Assembly (NCBI RefSeq): GCF_002153605.1
Contig: NZ_JOPG01000002.1
Coordinates: 1-60,037, forward strand
Direction of reading: 5' to 3'
From: Acetobacter malorum
GTDB lineage: Bacteria > Pseudomonadota > Alphaproteobacteria > Acetobacterales > Acetobacteraceae
DNA length: 60,037 nt
Shown here: positions 36,843 through 44,955 of the stretch, in pieces
How positions within the stretch are numbered: position 1 is the first letter of the stretch
How the letters are laid out: each line of letters begins with the position of its first letter
Notes under the pieces: generated by a model
What the model saw: the letters and a program-made list of their open reading frames with translations, nothing else
What the model was told of the DNA's origin: nothing
The model's database searches: none
Made by a program: the position numbers and the translations under genes

Positions 36843-36860
36843 ATCTTGTTATAACAAGAT
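36843..36860. promoter_or_regulatory. Perfect 18-bp palindrome upstream of the hydrolase gene
   Basis: ATCTTGTTATAACAAGAT is fully self-complementary, lies 33 bp before the hydrolase start and includes a TATAAC that could be a -10 element. A dimeric repressor bound there would block transcription. Confidence 0.55.
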
Positions 36861-36893
36861 TCGCTACTACGCGCTTTTACGAGGCCTGACGAT

Positions 36894-37703
36894 ATGACTG
36901 AGCATTTAACAAAACGCTGGCAGACTCTTCCTGCCACTCCCGCCCCTCTGGCGTCCTTCAAAGGACAGCACGCCCCCATTAACGGATGCTCGCTCTATTA
37001 TGCGGAAGGGGGCACGGGGGATGATGTCATCATCATGCTGCATGGCGGCATGGCGAACTCGGATTATTGGGGCACACAGGCCGCCTGCCTTGCCAAAACG
37101 CACCGTGTCATCGTCGTCGACAGTCGCGGACATGGCCGCAGCACGTTAGGGGATAAGCCCCTCAGCTACGCCCAGATGGCGGACGATATCATTCACTTGA
37201 TGAACCATCTGGAAATCCCAAACGCCAGTCTTGTTGGCTGGAGTGATGGGGGTGTGCAGAGCATTATTCTGGCGTCTGAACACCCGGACCGCATCAAACG
37301 CATCTTTGCTTATGGGCCACATATGTCCGCCTCGGGCCTCAATCTGGCCTGTAGCGGGGACAAGGTGGTCAACGCTTTTGTAAAGCGGGCGACAGAAGAC
37401 TACCGCCGCCTTTCCCCTACCCCTGACGAATTTGAGACCTTTTCAAAAACGGTCTGGGGGCTGTGGAAATGGGAACATGATGCCGAATTTACGGAAGACC
37501 GCCTGAACGCCATCCGCTGTCCGGCATGGATAGTGGACGGGGACCGCGACGAGATGATTCATCGCCCGCATCTGGAATATCTGGTGGCGCATATTCCGGG
37601 CAGTTCTTACATGATCCTGCCCGATACCAGCCACTTTGCCTTCCTGCAGGCACCGCTTCTGTTTAATGAGGCTCTGGCCGATTTCCTGTCCGTCAAAGCC
37701 TGA
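36894..37703 (+). CDS. Alpha/beta-hydrolase, cytoplasmic
   Basis: The 269-residue enzyme has the oxyanion motif MLHGGMANSDYW near residue 49, the nucleophile elbow LVGWSDGGVQS near residue 112 (Gly-Trp-Ser-Asp-Gly), the acid in VDGDRDEM near residue 219 and the histidine in LPDTSHFAFLQ near residue 246, so the catalytic triad is complete. There is no signal peptide. The substrate is unknown; esters, lactones or peptides are possible. It is separated from ridA by a hairpin and has its own palindrome-marked promoter region, so it need not belong to the amine-oxidation unit. Confidence 0.85.
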   Translation: MTEHLTKRWQTLPATPAPLASFKGQHAPINGCSLYYAEGGTGDDVIIMLHGGMANSDYWGTQAACLAKTHRVIVVDSRGHGRSTLGDKPLSYAQMADDIIHLMNHLEIPNASLVGWSDGGVQSIILASEHPDRIKRIFAYGPHMSASGLNLACSGDKVVNAFVKRATEDYRRLSPTPDEFETFSKTVWGLWKWEHDAEFTEDRLNAIRCPAWIVDGDRDEMIHRPHLEYLVAHIPGSSYMILPDTSHFAFLQAPLLFNEALADFLSVKA

Positions 37704-37718
37704 CGTCAGGATGAGAAC

Positions 37719-37752
37719 GGTTCAGCTCTGATTATGGGCTGAACCTCTTTTT
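37719..37752 (+). terminator. Rho-independent terminator of the hydrolase gene
   Basis: GGTTCAGC (37719-37726) pairs with GCTGAACC (37738-37745) around an 11-nt loop, followed by TCTTTTT. It abuts the convergent small membrane gene. Confidence 0.88.
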
Positions 37753-38035
37753 ATTTGCCGTCCGTTCTCTCAAGTTCGCCATCGGCATCATCCGGCAGAA
37801 AGAAATCTTCCGGGTCTTCCGGCACGGGGAGAGACAGCAGGAAAAACCCTGCCGCCACCGTGATCGCCCCCGTCGCAACGGGCAACCAGCGCAGGGCGGT
37901 CACCATCGCAGAATCCTGCGTGCTTCCATTGACGACAAGCGCCCAGCCACTCACGCAGAGCAGCGCAAAACCACCCACAAAACAGGCCACAATCCAGAGC
38001 AGCCGACGCACATAAGGAGACGAAGACTTGCTCAT
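37751..38035 (-). CDS. Small two-helix membrane protein at the end of the efflux operon
   Basis: The 94-residue protein has two hydrophobic helices (about residues 12-34 and 45-68) and a very acidic tail (PEDPEDFFLPDDADGELE). I do not recognise a family. The start is supported by AAAGGTC about 8 nt upstream. It begins 16 bp after the outer-membrane factor gene and ends at the convergent terminator, so it is probably the last gene of the MarR-controlled operon. Whether it is a working part of the efflux pump is unknown. Confidence 0.7.
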   Translation of the reverse strand: MSKSSSPYVRRLLWIVACFVGGFALLCVSGWALVVNGSTQDSAMVTALRWLPVATGAITVAAGFFLLSLPVPEDPEDFFLPDDADGELERTDGK

Positions 38036-38051
38036 GATGTGACCTTTCAGA

Positions 38052-39578
38052 TCATTGCTTGAAGGCCCGCGCTAGCACGTTTTGTGTTTCGAGGGAAACT
38101 GGCAGGGTCGAATTGGTCAGCGCCACACCTTTCCAGCCTGCGCCCAATGCCGTGTAAAGGTTCACAGCATCACGCAGACGTTCCAGACGGGCCAGTGCTT
38201 CCATGTTCTGCGCATTCAGGGTGGTGCGCTCAGTTGTCAGAACTTCAAGGAAGCCGACCAGACCCGCACCATACAGACGCCGCGCCCGCTCACTGGCTGT
38301 GGCGCTATCTTCTGCGGCTTTATGCAGCTGCTCGGCATATTCAATATCATCGTGCCAGGCCGCCATGGCGTCTTCAACTTCCTTGAAGCCGTTCAGCACG
38401 GACTGCCGATAGGTCAGACGCGCTGCTTCTGCAGAGGCCTGAGCCGCCCGCACTTCAGACGTCATCTTGCCACCATGCATCAGCGGCAGGCTGGCCATCA
38501 TCAGGAACTGCCAGCTCATGGCATTCACCTGGAACAGCTGATACATGGCCGATGCATTCGGGTTGAAGGTCAGCGGAATGACAAAGTGCGGGTAGAGGTT
38601 AGCCACAGCCACGCCAATCTGCGCCGTCGCCAGCGCATACTGCCGTTCCGCCATACGAATATCCGGGCGGTTGGCAATCACGACAGACGGCAGGGTGGCA
38701 GGAAATTCTGGCACAGTCGGCAGAGGCCGCGGCACCTTCAGCTCGTCTTCCAGAGAACCCGGCATCTGTCCCAGCAGTACTGCAATAGCATGCGTTACCT
38801 GAGAGACACGGGTTTTCAGCGGTTCACGCGCTGCAATCTGCGTATCAAGCTCAGCCTGAGCCTGCGCAATTTGCAGGGTGTTCCCCACACCTTCCAGATA
38901 CAGTTTGTTGGTCAGATCCACCGCGTTCTTGGCAACACGGATATTGTCCGTCGCAATTTTGATCTGCAACTGCGTGACCCGAAGCAGCATATAGTCTGAC
39001 GCCAGTTCGGACAGCATGGTCATCAGCAGTGCGCGGCGGCCTTCAATTGAGGCCTCCACAGCGCGCTCATGCGCTTCCACATCACGGCGGATACGCCCGA
39101 ATACGTCCACTTCCCACGTCGCCATTGCGCCATAGGTCAGCATGGAAGCTTCCGGCCGGTTCTGCGGGTTCCCGGGGCGGATAGGCCAGTTATCAATGTT
39201 CAGGGAATAGCGAACATCCCCGCCCCCGATATTGGCATCCATTTGCGGATACCACTGCGAGGCTGACCGGTCACGAATAGCACGTTCGGCCAGAATCCGC
39301 TGCCCGGCGATCTGGAGATCATAGTTCCCCTTAATCGCCTGCTCGACCAGACTGGTCAGCACCGGGTCCTTAAACGCCGCCCACCACTCGGTCATTTCCT
39401 TATTGGTGCGGTCAATTTCTTCCTGGGTAGCAGGGTGCTCTTCCGCTGCTTCCTTGAACTGGGCCGGCACCTTCATGTGCTCTGCCTGATAGTTCGGCCC
39501 GACTGTGCAGGCCGAAAGCATCAGGGAGGACGCCATGAACAGGCCGAGGCGACGATGAACCTTCATCTTATGTTCCAT
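38052..39578 (-). CDS. Outer-membrane efflux lipoprotein (NodT/OprM family)
   Basis: The 508-residue protein has a lipoprotein signal with lipobox LSAC (FMASSLMLSACTVGPNYQ), then the paired OEP repeats rich in Ala, Gln and Leu typical of TolC-type trimeric channels, such as ANRPDIRMAERQYALATAQIGVAVANLYPHF and RLTYRQSVLNGFKEVEDAMAAWHDD. It should form the exit duct of a tripartite pump with the HlyD-type adaptor encoded 7 bp upstream. Two nearby ATGs (39578 and 39566) are both possible starts; GAGAGC favours the first. Confidence 0.92.
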   Translation of the reverse strand: MEHKMKVHRRLGLFMASSLMLSACTVGPNYQAEHMKVPAQFKEAAEEHPATQEEIDRTNKEMTEWWAAFKDPVLTSLVEQAIKGNYDLQIAGQRILAERAIRDRSASQWYPQMDANIGGGDVRYSLNIDNWPIRPGNPQNRPEASMLTYGAMATWEVDVFGRIRRDVEAHERAVEASIEGRRALLMTMLSELASDYMLLRVTQLQIKIATDNIRVAKNAVDLTNKLYLEGVGNTLQIAQAQAELDTQIAAREPLKTRVSQVTHAIAVLLGQMPGSLEDELKVPRPLPTVPEFPATLPSVVIANRPDIRMAERQYALATAQIGVAVANLYPHFVIPLTFNPNASAMYQLFQVNAMSWQFLMMASLPLMHGGKMTSEVRAAQASAEAARLTYRQSVLNGFKEVEDAMAAWHDDIEYAEQLHKAAEDSATASERARRLYGAGLVGFLEVLTTERTTLNAQNMEALARLERLRDAVNLYTALGAGWKGVALTNSTLPVSLETQNVLARAFKQ

Positions 39579-39585
39579 GCCGCTC

Positions 39586-40497
39586 TCAGAGGTGATCTTG
39601 CAGCCAGGTGGTCATCTTGCCCCGTCGGCCACGCGGTTCCGGCCCGACGCTGACAGTCGCAGTCATGCCCGCGGCCAGGGTTACGCTGTCCGGCACATGG
39701 TCAAGATGGATACGCACCGGAATACGCTGGGCCAGACGCACCCAGGTAAAGATCGGGTTCACATCCTGCAGGCCCAGCTTGTCCGGCGTGCCGTTGGTAT
39801 CGTTAATACCGCGGGCAATGCTCACCACATGGCCAGTCAAAATTGGCTTGTAGCCCATAAGTTTGACGCGGGCTTCATCACCCACATGGACGCCCCACAT
39901 CTTGGTTTCTTCAAAATAGCCGTAAACCCAGTAGGAATCGGCATCAATCACGGCCAGACGCGCCTGCCCGGAGGAGGCATAATCCCCCACCCGCAGATTA
40001 AGGTTAGTCACGTACCCATTAACCGGCGAATACAGCACGGAACGCTGAAGGTTCAGCTTGGCCACGTCCAGCGCGGCGCGAGCAGCATCCACGGCGGCAA
40101 TCTGGGTTGCCACATTGGAGTTGAAGACTTCCTGTTCTTCCGCCGAGACAATGCCACCCAGCCCCATACGGCGGCGGGCATCATTGCGCTTGAGCTTCAA
40201 ATCTTCCAGCGCGCCGTCCAGCCGGGCCTGTGCCTCACGGATCGCCAGACGGAAACGCACGGGGTCCAGCACAAACAGCGGGTCTCCCTTATGCACAAAC
40301 TGGTTATCCACCACGGGGATCTGCACCACCGTGCCCGAGACTTCAGGAGCGACGTCCACAACATACACGCGCACGCGGCCATCACGGGTCCATGGGGCGA
40401 TCATGTAGACGTTCCAGAGGGTCACCCCCAGCACAATGGCCAGAGAGACAACCGCCAGGGTCAGAATAACTCGTATCAGGGTGCGCAGAAGGGGCAT
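39586..40497 (-). CDS. HlyD-family membrane-fusion adaptor (AaeA/EmrA-like)
   Basis: The 303-residue protein has one N-terminal membrane helix (TLIRVILTLAVVSLAIVLGVTLW), a split biotinyl-lipoyl domain (VRVYVVDVAPEVSGTVVQIPVVDNQFVHKGDPLF and SVLYSPVNGYVTNLNLRVGDYA) around a coiled-coil hairpin, and a beta-barrel. This is the usual adaptor between an inner-membrane transporter and a TolC-type channel. The preceding DUF1656 gene points to the AaeXAB class of aromatic-acid exporters, whose inner-membrane permease AaeB (FUSC) is not found here. Confidence 0.92.
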   Translation of the reverse strand: MPLLRTLIRVILTLAVVSLAIVLGVTLWNVYMIAPWTRDGRVRVYVVDVAPEVSGTVVQIPVVDNQFVHKGDPLFVLDPVRFRLAIREAQARLDGALEDLKLKRNDARRRMGLGGIVSAEEQEVFNSNVATQIAAVDAARAALDVAKLNLQRSVLYSPVNGYVTNLNLRVGDYASSGQARLAVIDADSYWVYGYFEETKMWGVHVGDEARVKLMGYKPILTGHVVSIARGINDTNGTPDKLGLQDVNPIFTWVRLAQRIPVRIHLDHVPDSVTLAAGMTATVSVGPEPRGRRGKMTTWLQDHL

Positions 40498-40525
40498 TGC
40501 GGAGACTCAAAAGCCTTTTCAGGGA

Positions 40526-40720
40526 TCAGACGTACAAAATGAGCAGGCAGAGGATACAAACGTAGAGCGAAACTTCGAACAGAGCGATGTGCCAGAACCA
40601 GCCAAGCAGGCCGCTCCACCACAACACAAAACGAACACACATGGTAAGGGGCAGCGCCGCCAGTGCGTAAACGACGATTGGCGCCATGAAGACACCAAAG
40701 AGATTGAATTCCGTCAGCAT
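40526..40720 (-). CDS. DUF1656/AaeX-like small membrane protein
   Basis: The 64-residue protein, MLTEFNLFGVFMAPIVVYALAAL..., has two membrane helices and matches the AaeX/DUF1656 pattern (EFN-x-FGV-x-MAP). I chose ATG 40720 because that block starts at once and the longer frame overlaps marR. Such proteins are encoded with FUSC-type permeases and HlyD adaptors. Its role in the pump is not defined. Confidence 0.82.
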   Translation of the reverse strand: MLTEFNLFGVFMAPIVVYALAALPLTMCVRFVLWWSGLLGWFWHIALFEVSLYVCILCLLILYV

Positions 40721-40742
40721 GACGCCATTCTCGTAGCAACTC

Positions 40743-41237
40743 TCATCGTGCGTGTGCCCGCTCTGATCCGGCCAGATCTTTCTGTCCGGACGCGGCCTGT
40801 TCGACCCGGTCAAGAATCCCGCAGCACTGCTCCAGTTCCTGCGGGGTTACATGTTCGGTCAGGCGCGTTGCCACATCGTCTGCCGCATGGCTGACAAGTG
40901 CAGCGATTTTCCGGCCTTCTTCCGTAATGCTGACAAGCTTGGAACGGCGGTCTTCCTCATCAATTTCCCGGACAATAAAGCCGCGCTTTTCCAGCACATC
41001 CAGCAGCCGCACGAGAGACGGCGCCTCCAGGGAAAGAGAACGGGCAAGATCTGTCTGTCTGACAGGCTGCTCAGAAAAATTGAGATAATAGATGGGCCGC
41101 CAGGTTGCGTCCGTCAGGCTGAACCGGCGCAGATCCGCATCAATCTCGCGCCGCCAGATGGCCGCAAGGCGCGCCAGCCGGTGCCCGAAGGACCGGCGGG
41201 TTTCGATGCTTTTATCAGGATAACGCGGAGGTTCCAT
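40743..41237 (-). CDS. MarR-family transcriptional regulator
   Basis: The 164-residue protein has the MarR winged-helix core: QTDLARSLSLEAPSLVRLLDVLEKRGFIVREIDEEDRRSKLVSITEEGRK, covering the recognition helix and the wing with the DRRS motif. MarR dimers usually repress nearby efflux genes until an aromatic ligand binds. It is the first gene of the run that includes the DUF1656, adaptor and channel genes. A 21-bp imperfect palindrome just upstream is a likely operator. Confidence 0.92.
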   Translation of the reverse strand: MEPPRYPDKSIETRRSFGHRLARLAAIWRREIDADLRRFSLTDATWRPIYYLNFSEQPVRQTDLARSLSLEAPSLVRLLDVLEKRGFIVREIDEEDRRSKLVSITEEGRKIAALVSHAADDVATRLTEHVTPQELEQCCGILDRVEQAASGQKDLAGSERAHAR

Positions 41238-41256
41238 TATGTGCCCATACTAGCAA

Positions 41257-41277
41257 GCATACAAACTGTTCGCACGC
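41257..41277. promoter_or_regulatory. Likely MarR operator
   Basis: GCATACAAACTGTTCGCACGC is a 21-bp dyad: 15 of 21 positions are symmetric, and nearly all mismatches are transitions. It lies 20 bp upstream of the marR-type start codon, where a repressor would block the promoter. Confidence 0.5.
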
Positions 41278-41304
41278 TCACAAAATCGTAGGGCAATCAT
41301 TCCC

Positions 41305-41363
41305 AGAAAAAATCCGCCCCTGCCAATGCAAAATTGGAATGGAACCTATGGGCAAAGGCGGAT
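41305..41363 (-). terminator. Terminator of the yqjD/yqjE-like pair
   Basis: On the reverse strand ATCCGCC (41363-41357) pairs with GGCGGAT (41318-41312), with additional inner pairing (CCAAT/ATTGG), followed by a T-rich run. Confidence 0.7.
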
Positions 41364-41372
41364 GGAAAGAAA

Positions 41373-41798
41373 TTAGTTCTTCTTGCGGCGCACCACGTCC
41401 CACACCTTGCGGGTGCCGCTGCGGCCAAGAGAACCTGCCACCGTGGCCGTGACTGCGGCCAGAGTGACGGATTCTCTCATCTGTGTCGCACAGCGGTTAC
41501 GGGCAATGCGAGCTTCCACTTCAGCTGTCGTCAGGTAGGAACGGCGGCCAAACAGAACGCAGATCAGGGCAAAAATCACATCCAGCGCAAAGACGCCGAA
41601 CGCTGCCGTCACCGGACCCCAGTGGAAGGTAAACAGGAACAGGGCCCACAGGAGTCCATGGCCGGATATCAGGGCAAAGAACCCGAATACCGCGGCGGCA
41701 ACAAGAAATGCTGCCTGTTTTCCTAACCGGACCGCCATCTGCTGCATGAGATGGGACTGTGCATGCAGGGCGGACCTGCCAAGTTCAAAAATACGCAT
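41373..41798 (-). CDS. YqjE-like inner-membrane protein (phage-holin-like fold)
   Basis: The 141-residue protein has two adjacent hydrophobic segments (QAAFLVAAAVFGFFALISGHGLL and GPVTAAFGVFALDVIFALICVLF) and a basic tail with a possible short third segment. This is the pattern of YqjE/holin-X-like proteins, which are encoded next to YqjD-type ribosome- or membrane-associated proteins. The function is unknown. It lies 38 bp downstream of the yqjD-like gene on the same strand, followed by a terminator. Confidence 0.78.
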   Translation of the reverse strand: MRIFELGRSALHAQSHLMQQMAVRLGKQAAFLVAAAVFGFFALISGHGLLWALFLFTFHWGPVTAAFGVFALDVIFALICVLFGRRSYLTTAEVEARIARNRCATQMRESVTLAAVTATVAGSLGRSGTRKVWDVVRRKKN

Positions 41799-41836
41799 GG
41801 ACTCAGGGACTACCTTCGTTCAGATCACGTGAGGCT

Positions 41837-42139
41837 TCAGCGTGACATCCGACCGAGGATAAAGCCCACAACGCCGGAAATGGCGATGGACACCCATGAC
41901 GACTGCGCACGCGTCTGCTTGGAAATATCGCTGCGCGCATGATTGGCCAGTTCACGCGCATTGGCAACTGCTTCTTCAGTCAAATCACTGGCTTTGCCGC
42001 CAGCATTCGTCAGCGCGGGCACCACATGCTTGGTGATCAGCCGTTCCAGATGCGCCTTTACGGCTTCAATTTCATCACGGGCTGTCTCAGCAGCAGACTC
42101 ACCAGCAGCCTTTACATCCTTGAGTTTATCAGAAGACAT
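41837..42139 (-). CDS. YqjD/ElaB-like (DUF883) tail-anchored protein
   Basis: The 100-residue protein is a long amphipathic helix (KDVKAAGESAAETARDEIEAVKAHLERLI...) ending in a membrane helix (WVSIAISGVVGFILGRMSR). The C-terminal GFILG-R pattern is typical of YqjD/ElaB proteins, which anchor to the inner membrane and in E. coli bind ribosomes in stationary phase. I chose ATG 42139 because AGGG lies about 8 nt upstream. Divergent from the ABC-like operon that follows. Confidence 0.8.
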   Translation of the reverse strand: MSSDKLKDVKAAGESAAETARDEIEAVKAHLERLITKHVVPALTNAGGKASDLTEEAVANARELANHARSDISKQTRAQSSWVSIAISGVVGFILGRMSR

Positions 42140-42206
42140 GGAACACCCTATTCGCGTTAGATTTATTGACAACACCCTTTTAACTGATCGCTAAGGATAA
42201 GGTTGC

Positions 42207-43328
42207 ATGCATACGGCGCATAGCTCGCCCCCGCCGCTAGCCCTTCACAATCTCGCTTTCCTCCCTCCGCTCCCCGGCCTCAGCCTGAGCGTGGAGAAAG
42301 GCCAGTGCGTGGCCCTGCTGGGAATCGGCATCGAGCATGATGACCTGTCCCGCCTGACGGACGTTCTGGCCGGACATGCCCCCAGCTATGGCGGGCAGAT
42401 CCTGGTGGGCGGAGAGGATGTCACCCACCGCCCGACAGGCCAGCGCGGTCTGGCCACCATCGGGGCGCATGCGCCGCTTTTCCCGCACCTGACGCTGGCG
42501 GACAACATTCTGTTCCCGCTCAGGGCCTCCGGGCAGGTCTCCGCGGCGGAAAGCGAACGCCGCACAACGGAAACACTCTCCCTCGTCGGGCTGGATGGAC
42601 GCCGCGCGCTTAAACCCGCCAGCCTGACACCAGAACAAAACCTGCGAGGCCAGCTGGCCCGCGCCCTCGTCATGCGGCCTGAAGTTCTTGTCCTTAATCG
42701 CCCCTTCAGCACTCTGGACCATACCGCCACAAGACGCATGATGGCTTTGCTGGAAAAGCTGCAACGCGCCATTGGCCTCAGCTCCCTGCTGCTCACGCGG
42801 GACCGCACGGAAGCCCTGATGGCTGGGGACACCATCGGCATTCTGGAAAACGGTATCCTGCTCCAGCTTGCCACACCGCCTGAGCTGCTCACACGCCCTG
42901 CGCATGAACAGGTCGCTATTGCGTTTGGTGAAGCCAATATCCTGACCGGCAAAGTGCTTTATGCCGAAGACGATATGGCCGAACTCCGCCTCCCCACCGG
43001 AGAGACCGTGGAGGCCATGGCCGCACCGGGGCTGGAGGAGCAGGACCTCGCCAATATCTGCATCGCGCCAGATCGGCTCTCCGTCATGTTCCCCCGCCAG
43101 ATCAGCGCGACGCCTGAAGAAAATGATATGTTGCTCTGCACGCTGGTCTCCGCCAGGCATGTGGGCACGGCCATTCACATGCGCTTTCGCATGCAGGACG
43201 GCGGGGAAATTATTGCCCACCGTCCCCCTGTTCATACCATGCGGGACCTGGAACCGGGGCGCGTCGCACTGCTTGCCTGGCAAACAGCAAACGCCACTGC
43301 CTTTCCGATGGACCAGAAATCAGGCTAG
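42207..43328 (+). CDS. PotA-like ABC protein lacking all catalytic ATPase motifs
   Basis: The 373-residue protein aligns by eye with PotA-type (polyamine/iron) ABC ATPases including the C-terminal TOBE-like region. Every active-site motif is altered. The P-loop reads GIGIEHDDL (39-47) with no lysine, the Q-loop glutamine is Ala (about 87), the signature is SLTPEQNLRG (139-148), Walker B is LVLNRPF (161-167) where LLLDEPL is expected, and the switch histidine is Arg198 (TRDRTEAL). The D-loop STLD survives. The frame is intact with a good AAGGATAAGG site, so this looks like a retained pseudo-ATPase. Two transporter-like genes follow. Confidence 0.82.
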   Translation: MHTAHSSPPPLALHNLAFLPPLPGLSLSVEKGQCVALLGIGIEHDDLSRLTDVLAGHAPSYGGQILVGGEDVTHRPTGQRGLATIGAHAPLFPHLTLADNILFPLRASGQVSAAESERRTTETLSLVGLDGRRALKPASLTPEQNLRGQLARALVMRPEVLVLNRPFSTLDHTATRRMMALLEKLQRAIGLSSLLLTRDRTEALMAGDTIGILENGILLQLATPPELLTRPAHEQVAIAFGEANILTGKVLYAEDDMAELRLPTGETVEAMAAPGLEEQDLANICIAPDRLSVMFPRQISATPEENDMLLCTLVSARHVGTAIHMRFRMQDGGEIIAHRPPVHTMRDLEPGRVALLAWQTANATAFPMDQKSG

Positions 43329-43356
43329 AATTGCATCTGACCTAAGCAGCAACCGC

Positions 43357-44469
43357 GTGAGGCTACCCCTGTCCCTTCTTTCGTTTCGCAACGCATCCTT
43401 CGAAAGGCCCCGTCGCCCCAAGGCGCAACGCCTCTCTCCCCTGCCAGCGTTGCTTTGGCATGGGCTGACGGCGCTCGTTCTGGGGAGCATGGTGCTGCCT
43501 GCTTTTTCGCAGGCTGATGCGCGCTCGATACGCCGGATTCATCGGACCGTGGTGCAACCGGTACGAATTTTGACTTTCGGGGGGGCCATTACAGCCACTC
43601 AGCAGAAAGTGCTGTTCTCGCCTTATGCGCAGCTTATCAAGCATCCGCTGGCTCCCACCCCGTGGGATGGGGGGATCGAGTCTCTTCGTAAGCAGGAAGC
43701 CCAGTCTCCACACCGCTGGGCCGCCGTGATGATGGAAACCAGCTCTCTGCAAATCAGTTGCTCGCTGGGCCTGCTGGTGCGAGACCCAGCGGACCCCTCC
43801 CCTAACGGCTGCGGTCAGTCTTCCGCTTCGATCGACTTTGCCATGGCGTGGGACCGCTCCCGCTTTGATACCCCGCCCGACTGGTCCGACTTCTGGGACG
43901 TCGCCCGCCATCCCGGTCGCCGCAGCCTGCGCCGCGACCCCCGCACCACGCTGGAAATTGCCCTGCTGGCCGATGGCGTCTCGCCTGACGCCCTCTACCG
44001 TGTCCTGAACACGCAGGACGGCGTGGAACGGGCTTTCCGCAAGCTCGACCAGTTACGCCCTTATATTGTCTGGTGGTCCACGCCGGAGGAAGCTGCGCGC
44101 ATCCTTAAAAGTGGGGGCGCGCTGATGGGCAGCGTGCCAACCGGAGAAATTCTCAGCGCCGCACAGGCTGACCGGGATCGTTTTGGCCTCTACTGGCCCC
44201 AGCGCCTGCAGGTCAATTACGCCTGGGGCGTACCAAAAACATCTGCCGAAGAAAATACGGCGCTGGCTCTGACAGCATGGCTGGAACACCCCACCCAGAA
44301 GCAGGCCTTTGCCAATGCGTGGCCGTCTCTGCCGTCTCTAGCGGAAATCAATGCCGGCTCTCCGGACAGCCGCCATATCCTGCCCCCCATCGCAGTGAAT
44401 GACGCGTTCTGGAGTTCGCATCTCTCTACCTTGTCTGCACGTTTTGAGCGCTGGGCCGAAGACCGGTGA
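43357..44469 (+). CDS. Periplasmic PotD-like substrate-binding protein
   Basis: The product has an N-terminal basic region and hydrophobic segment (LPALLWHGLTALVLGSMVLPAFSQA), then a bilobal binding-protein core: VRILTFGGAIT, WDRSRFDTPPDWSDFWDVARHPGRRSLRRDPRTTLEIALLADG and VNYAWGVPKTSAEENTALALTAWLEHP. This pattern (a W-x-DFWD element and late helix with EN-x-A) matches family-1 extracellular solute-binding proteins of the PotD/AfuA type. Start is uncertain; GTG 43357 gives 370 residues. The ligand is unknown. Its stop overlaps the next gene by GTGA. Confidence 0.75.
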   Translation: MRLPLSLLSFRNASFERPRRPKAQRLSPLPALLWHGLTALVLGSMVLPAFSQADARSIRRIHRTVVQPVRILTFGGAITATQQKVLFSPYAQLIKHPLAPTPWDGGIESLRKQEAQSPHRWAAVMMETSSLQISCSLGLLVRDPADPSPNGCGQSSASIDFAMAWDRSRFDTPPDWSDFWDVARHPGRRSLRRDPRTTLEIALLADGVSPDALYRVLNTQDGVERAFRKLDQLRPYIVWWSTPEEAARILKSGGALMGSVPTGEILSAAQADRDRFGLYWPQRLQVNYAWGVPKTSAEENTALALTAWLEHPTQKQAFANAWPSLPSLAEINAGSPDSRHILPPIAVNDAFWSSHLSTLSARFERWAEDR

Positions 44470-44927
44470 GCCTTCCTACTACGTCCAGCTTTGTGCCTTT
44501 TCTCATCACCCACACGCTGTCCTCGGCCGTAACGGGCATCTGTCTGGCGGCCCTTGTGCTCAGCGCAGCACTGTCTACCCGGCAGGGCGGCCGGCTTTAC
44601 ACGCTGCTCCTGCTGGTTCTGCTGCCGGCCACCGCAGCAGCTCTCACGCTGCCGTTGCTACTGCCGCTTGACCGCATGTCTCTGCTCCTGCCCTTTCTGC
44701 AGGGCGTTTTGATCGGACCAGCCATTTCTCTTGCGCCGCTCTACCGTCTGAAAGATGCTCCGTCAGCTTGGGGATATACAGCGCAGGAACTGGGAGCAAC
44801 GACCATGACCCGTGTCCGTCTGCTCTGGCTCCCGCTTCTGGGTCGGCCACTGGCTGGCAGCGTGTGTCTGGCACTTGCACTCAGCCTGCTCGCCGCTCTG
44901 GGAATCAGCAAAGCCCCTCTTTCCTGA
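44466..44927 (+). CDS. Truncated ABC permease-like membrane protein
   Basis: The 153-residue protein has about four hydrophobic segments and a remnant of the permease coupling motif ([22 protein letters not shown], compare EAA-x3-G-x9-LP). Normal PotB/PotC permeases have six helices and about 270 residues, so this is roughly half length and covers the C-terminal half of one. It starts at GTG overlapping the preceding stop. No second permease follows. With the pseudo-ATPase it makes a complete transport cycle unlikely, but the reading frame is clean. Confidence 0.7.
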   Translation: MSLPTTSSFVPFLITHTLSSAVTGICLAALVLSAALSTRQGGRLYTLLLLVLLPATAAALTLPLLLPLDRMSLLLPFLQGVLIGPAISLAPLYRLKDAPSAWGYTAQELGATTMTRVRLLWLPLLGRPLAGSVCLALALSLLAALGISKAPLS

Positions 44928-44955
44928 GGCCTCCTGCCGGTTTATCCTGCGCGGC

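Noticed and set aside
42207..43328. Calling the PotA-like gene a pseudogene
   Set aside because: The frame is full length with a good ribosome site and no frameshift; motif loss alone does not show that it is broken.
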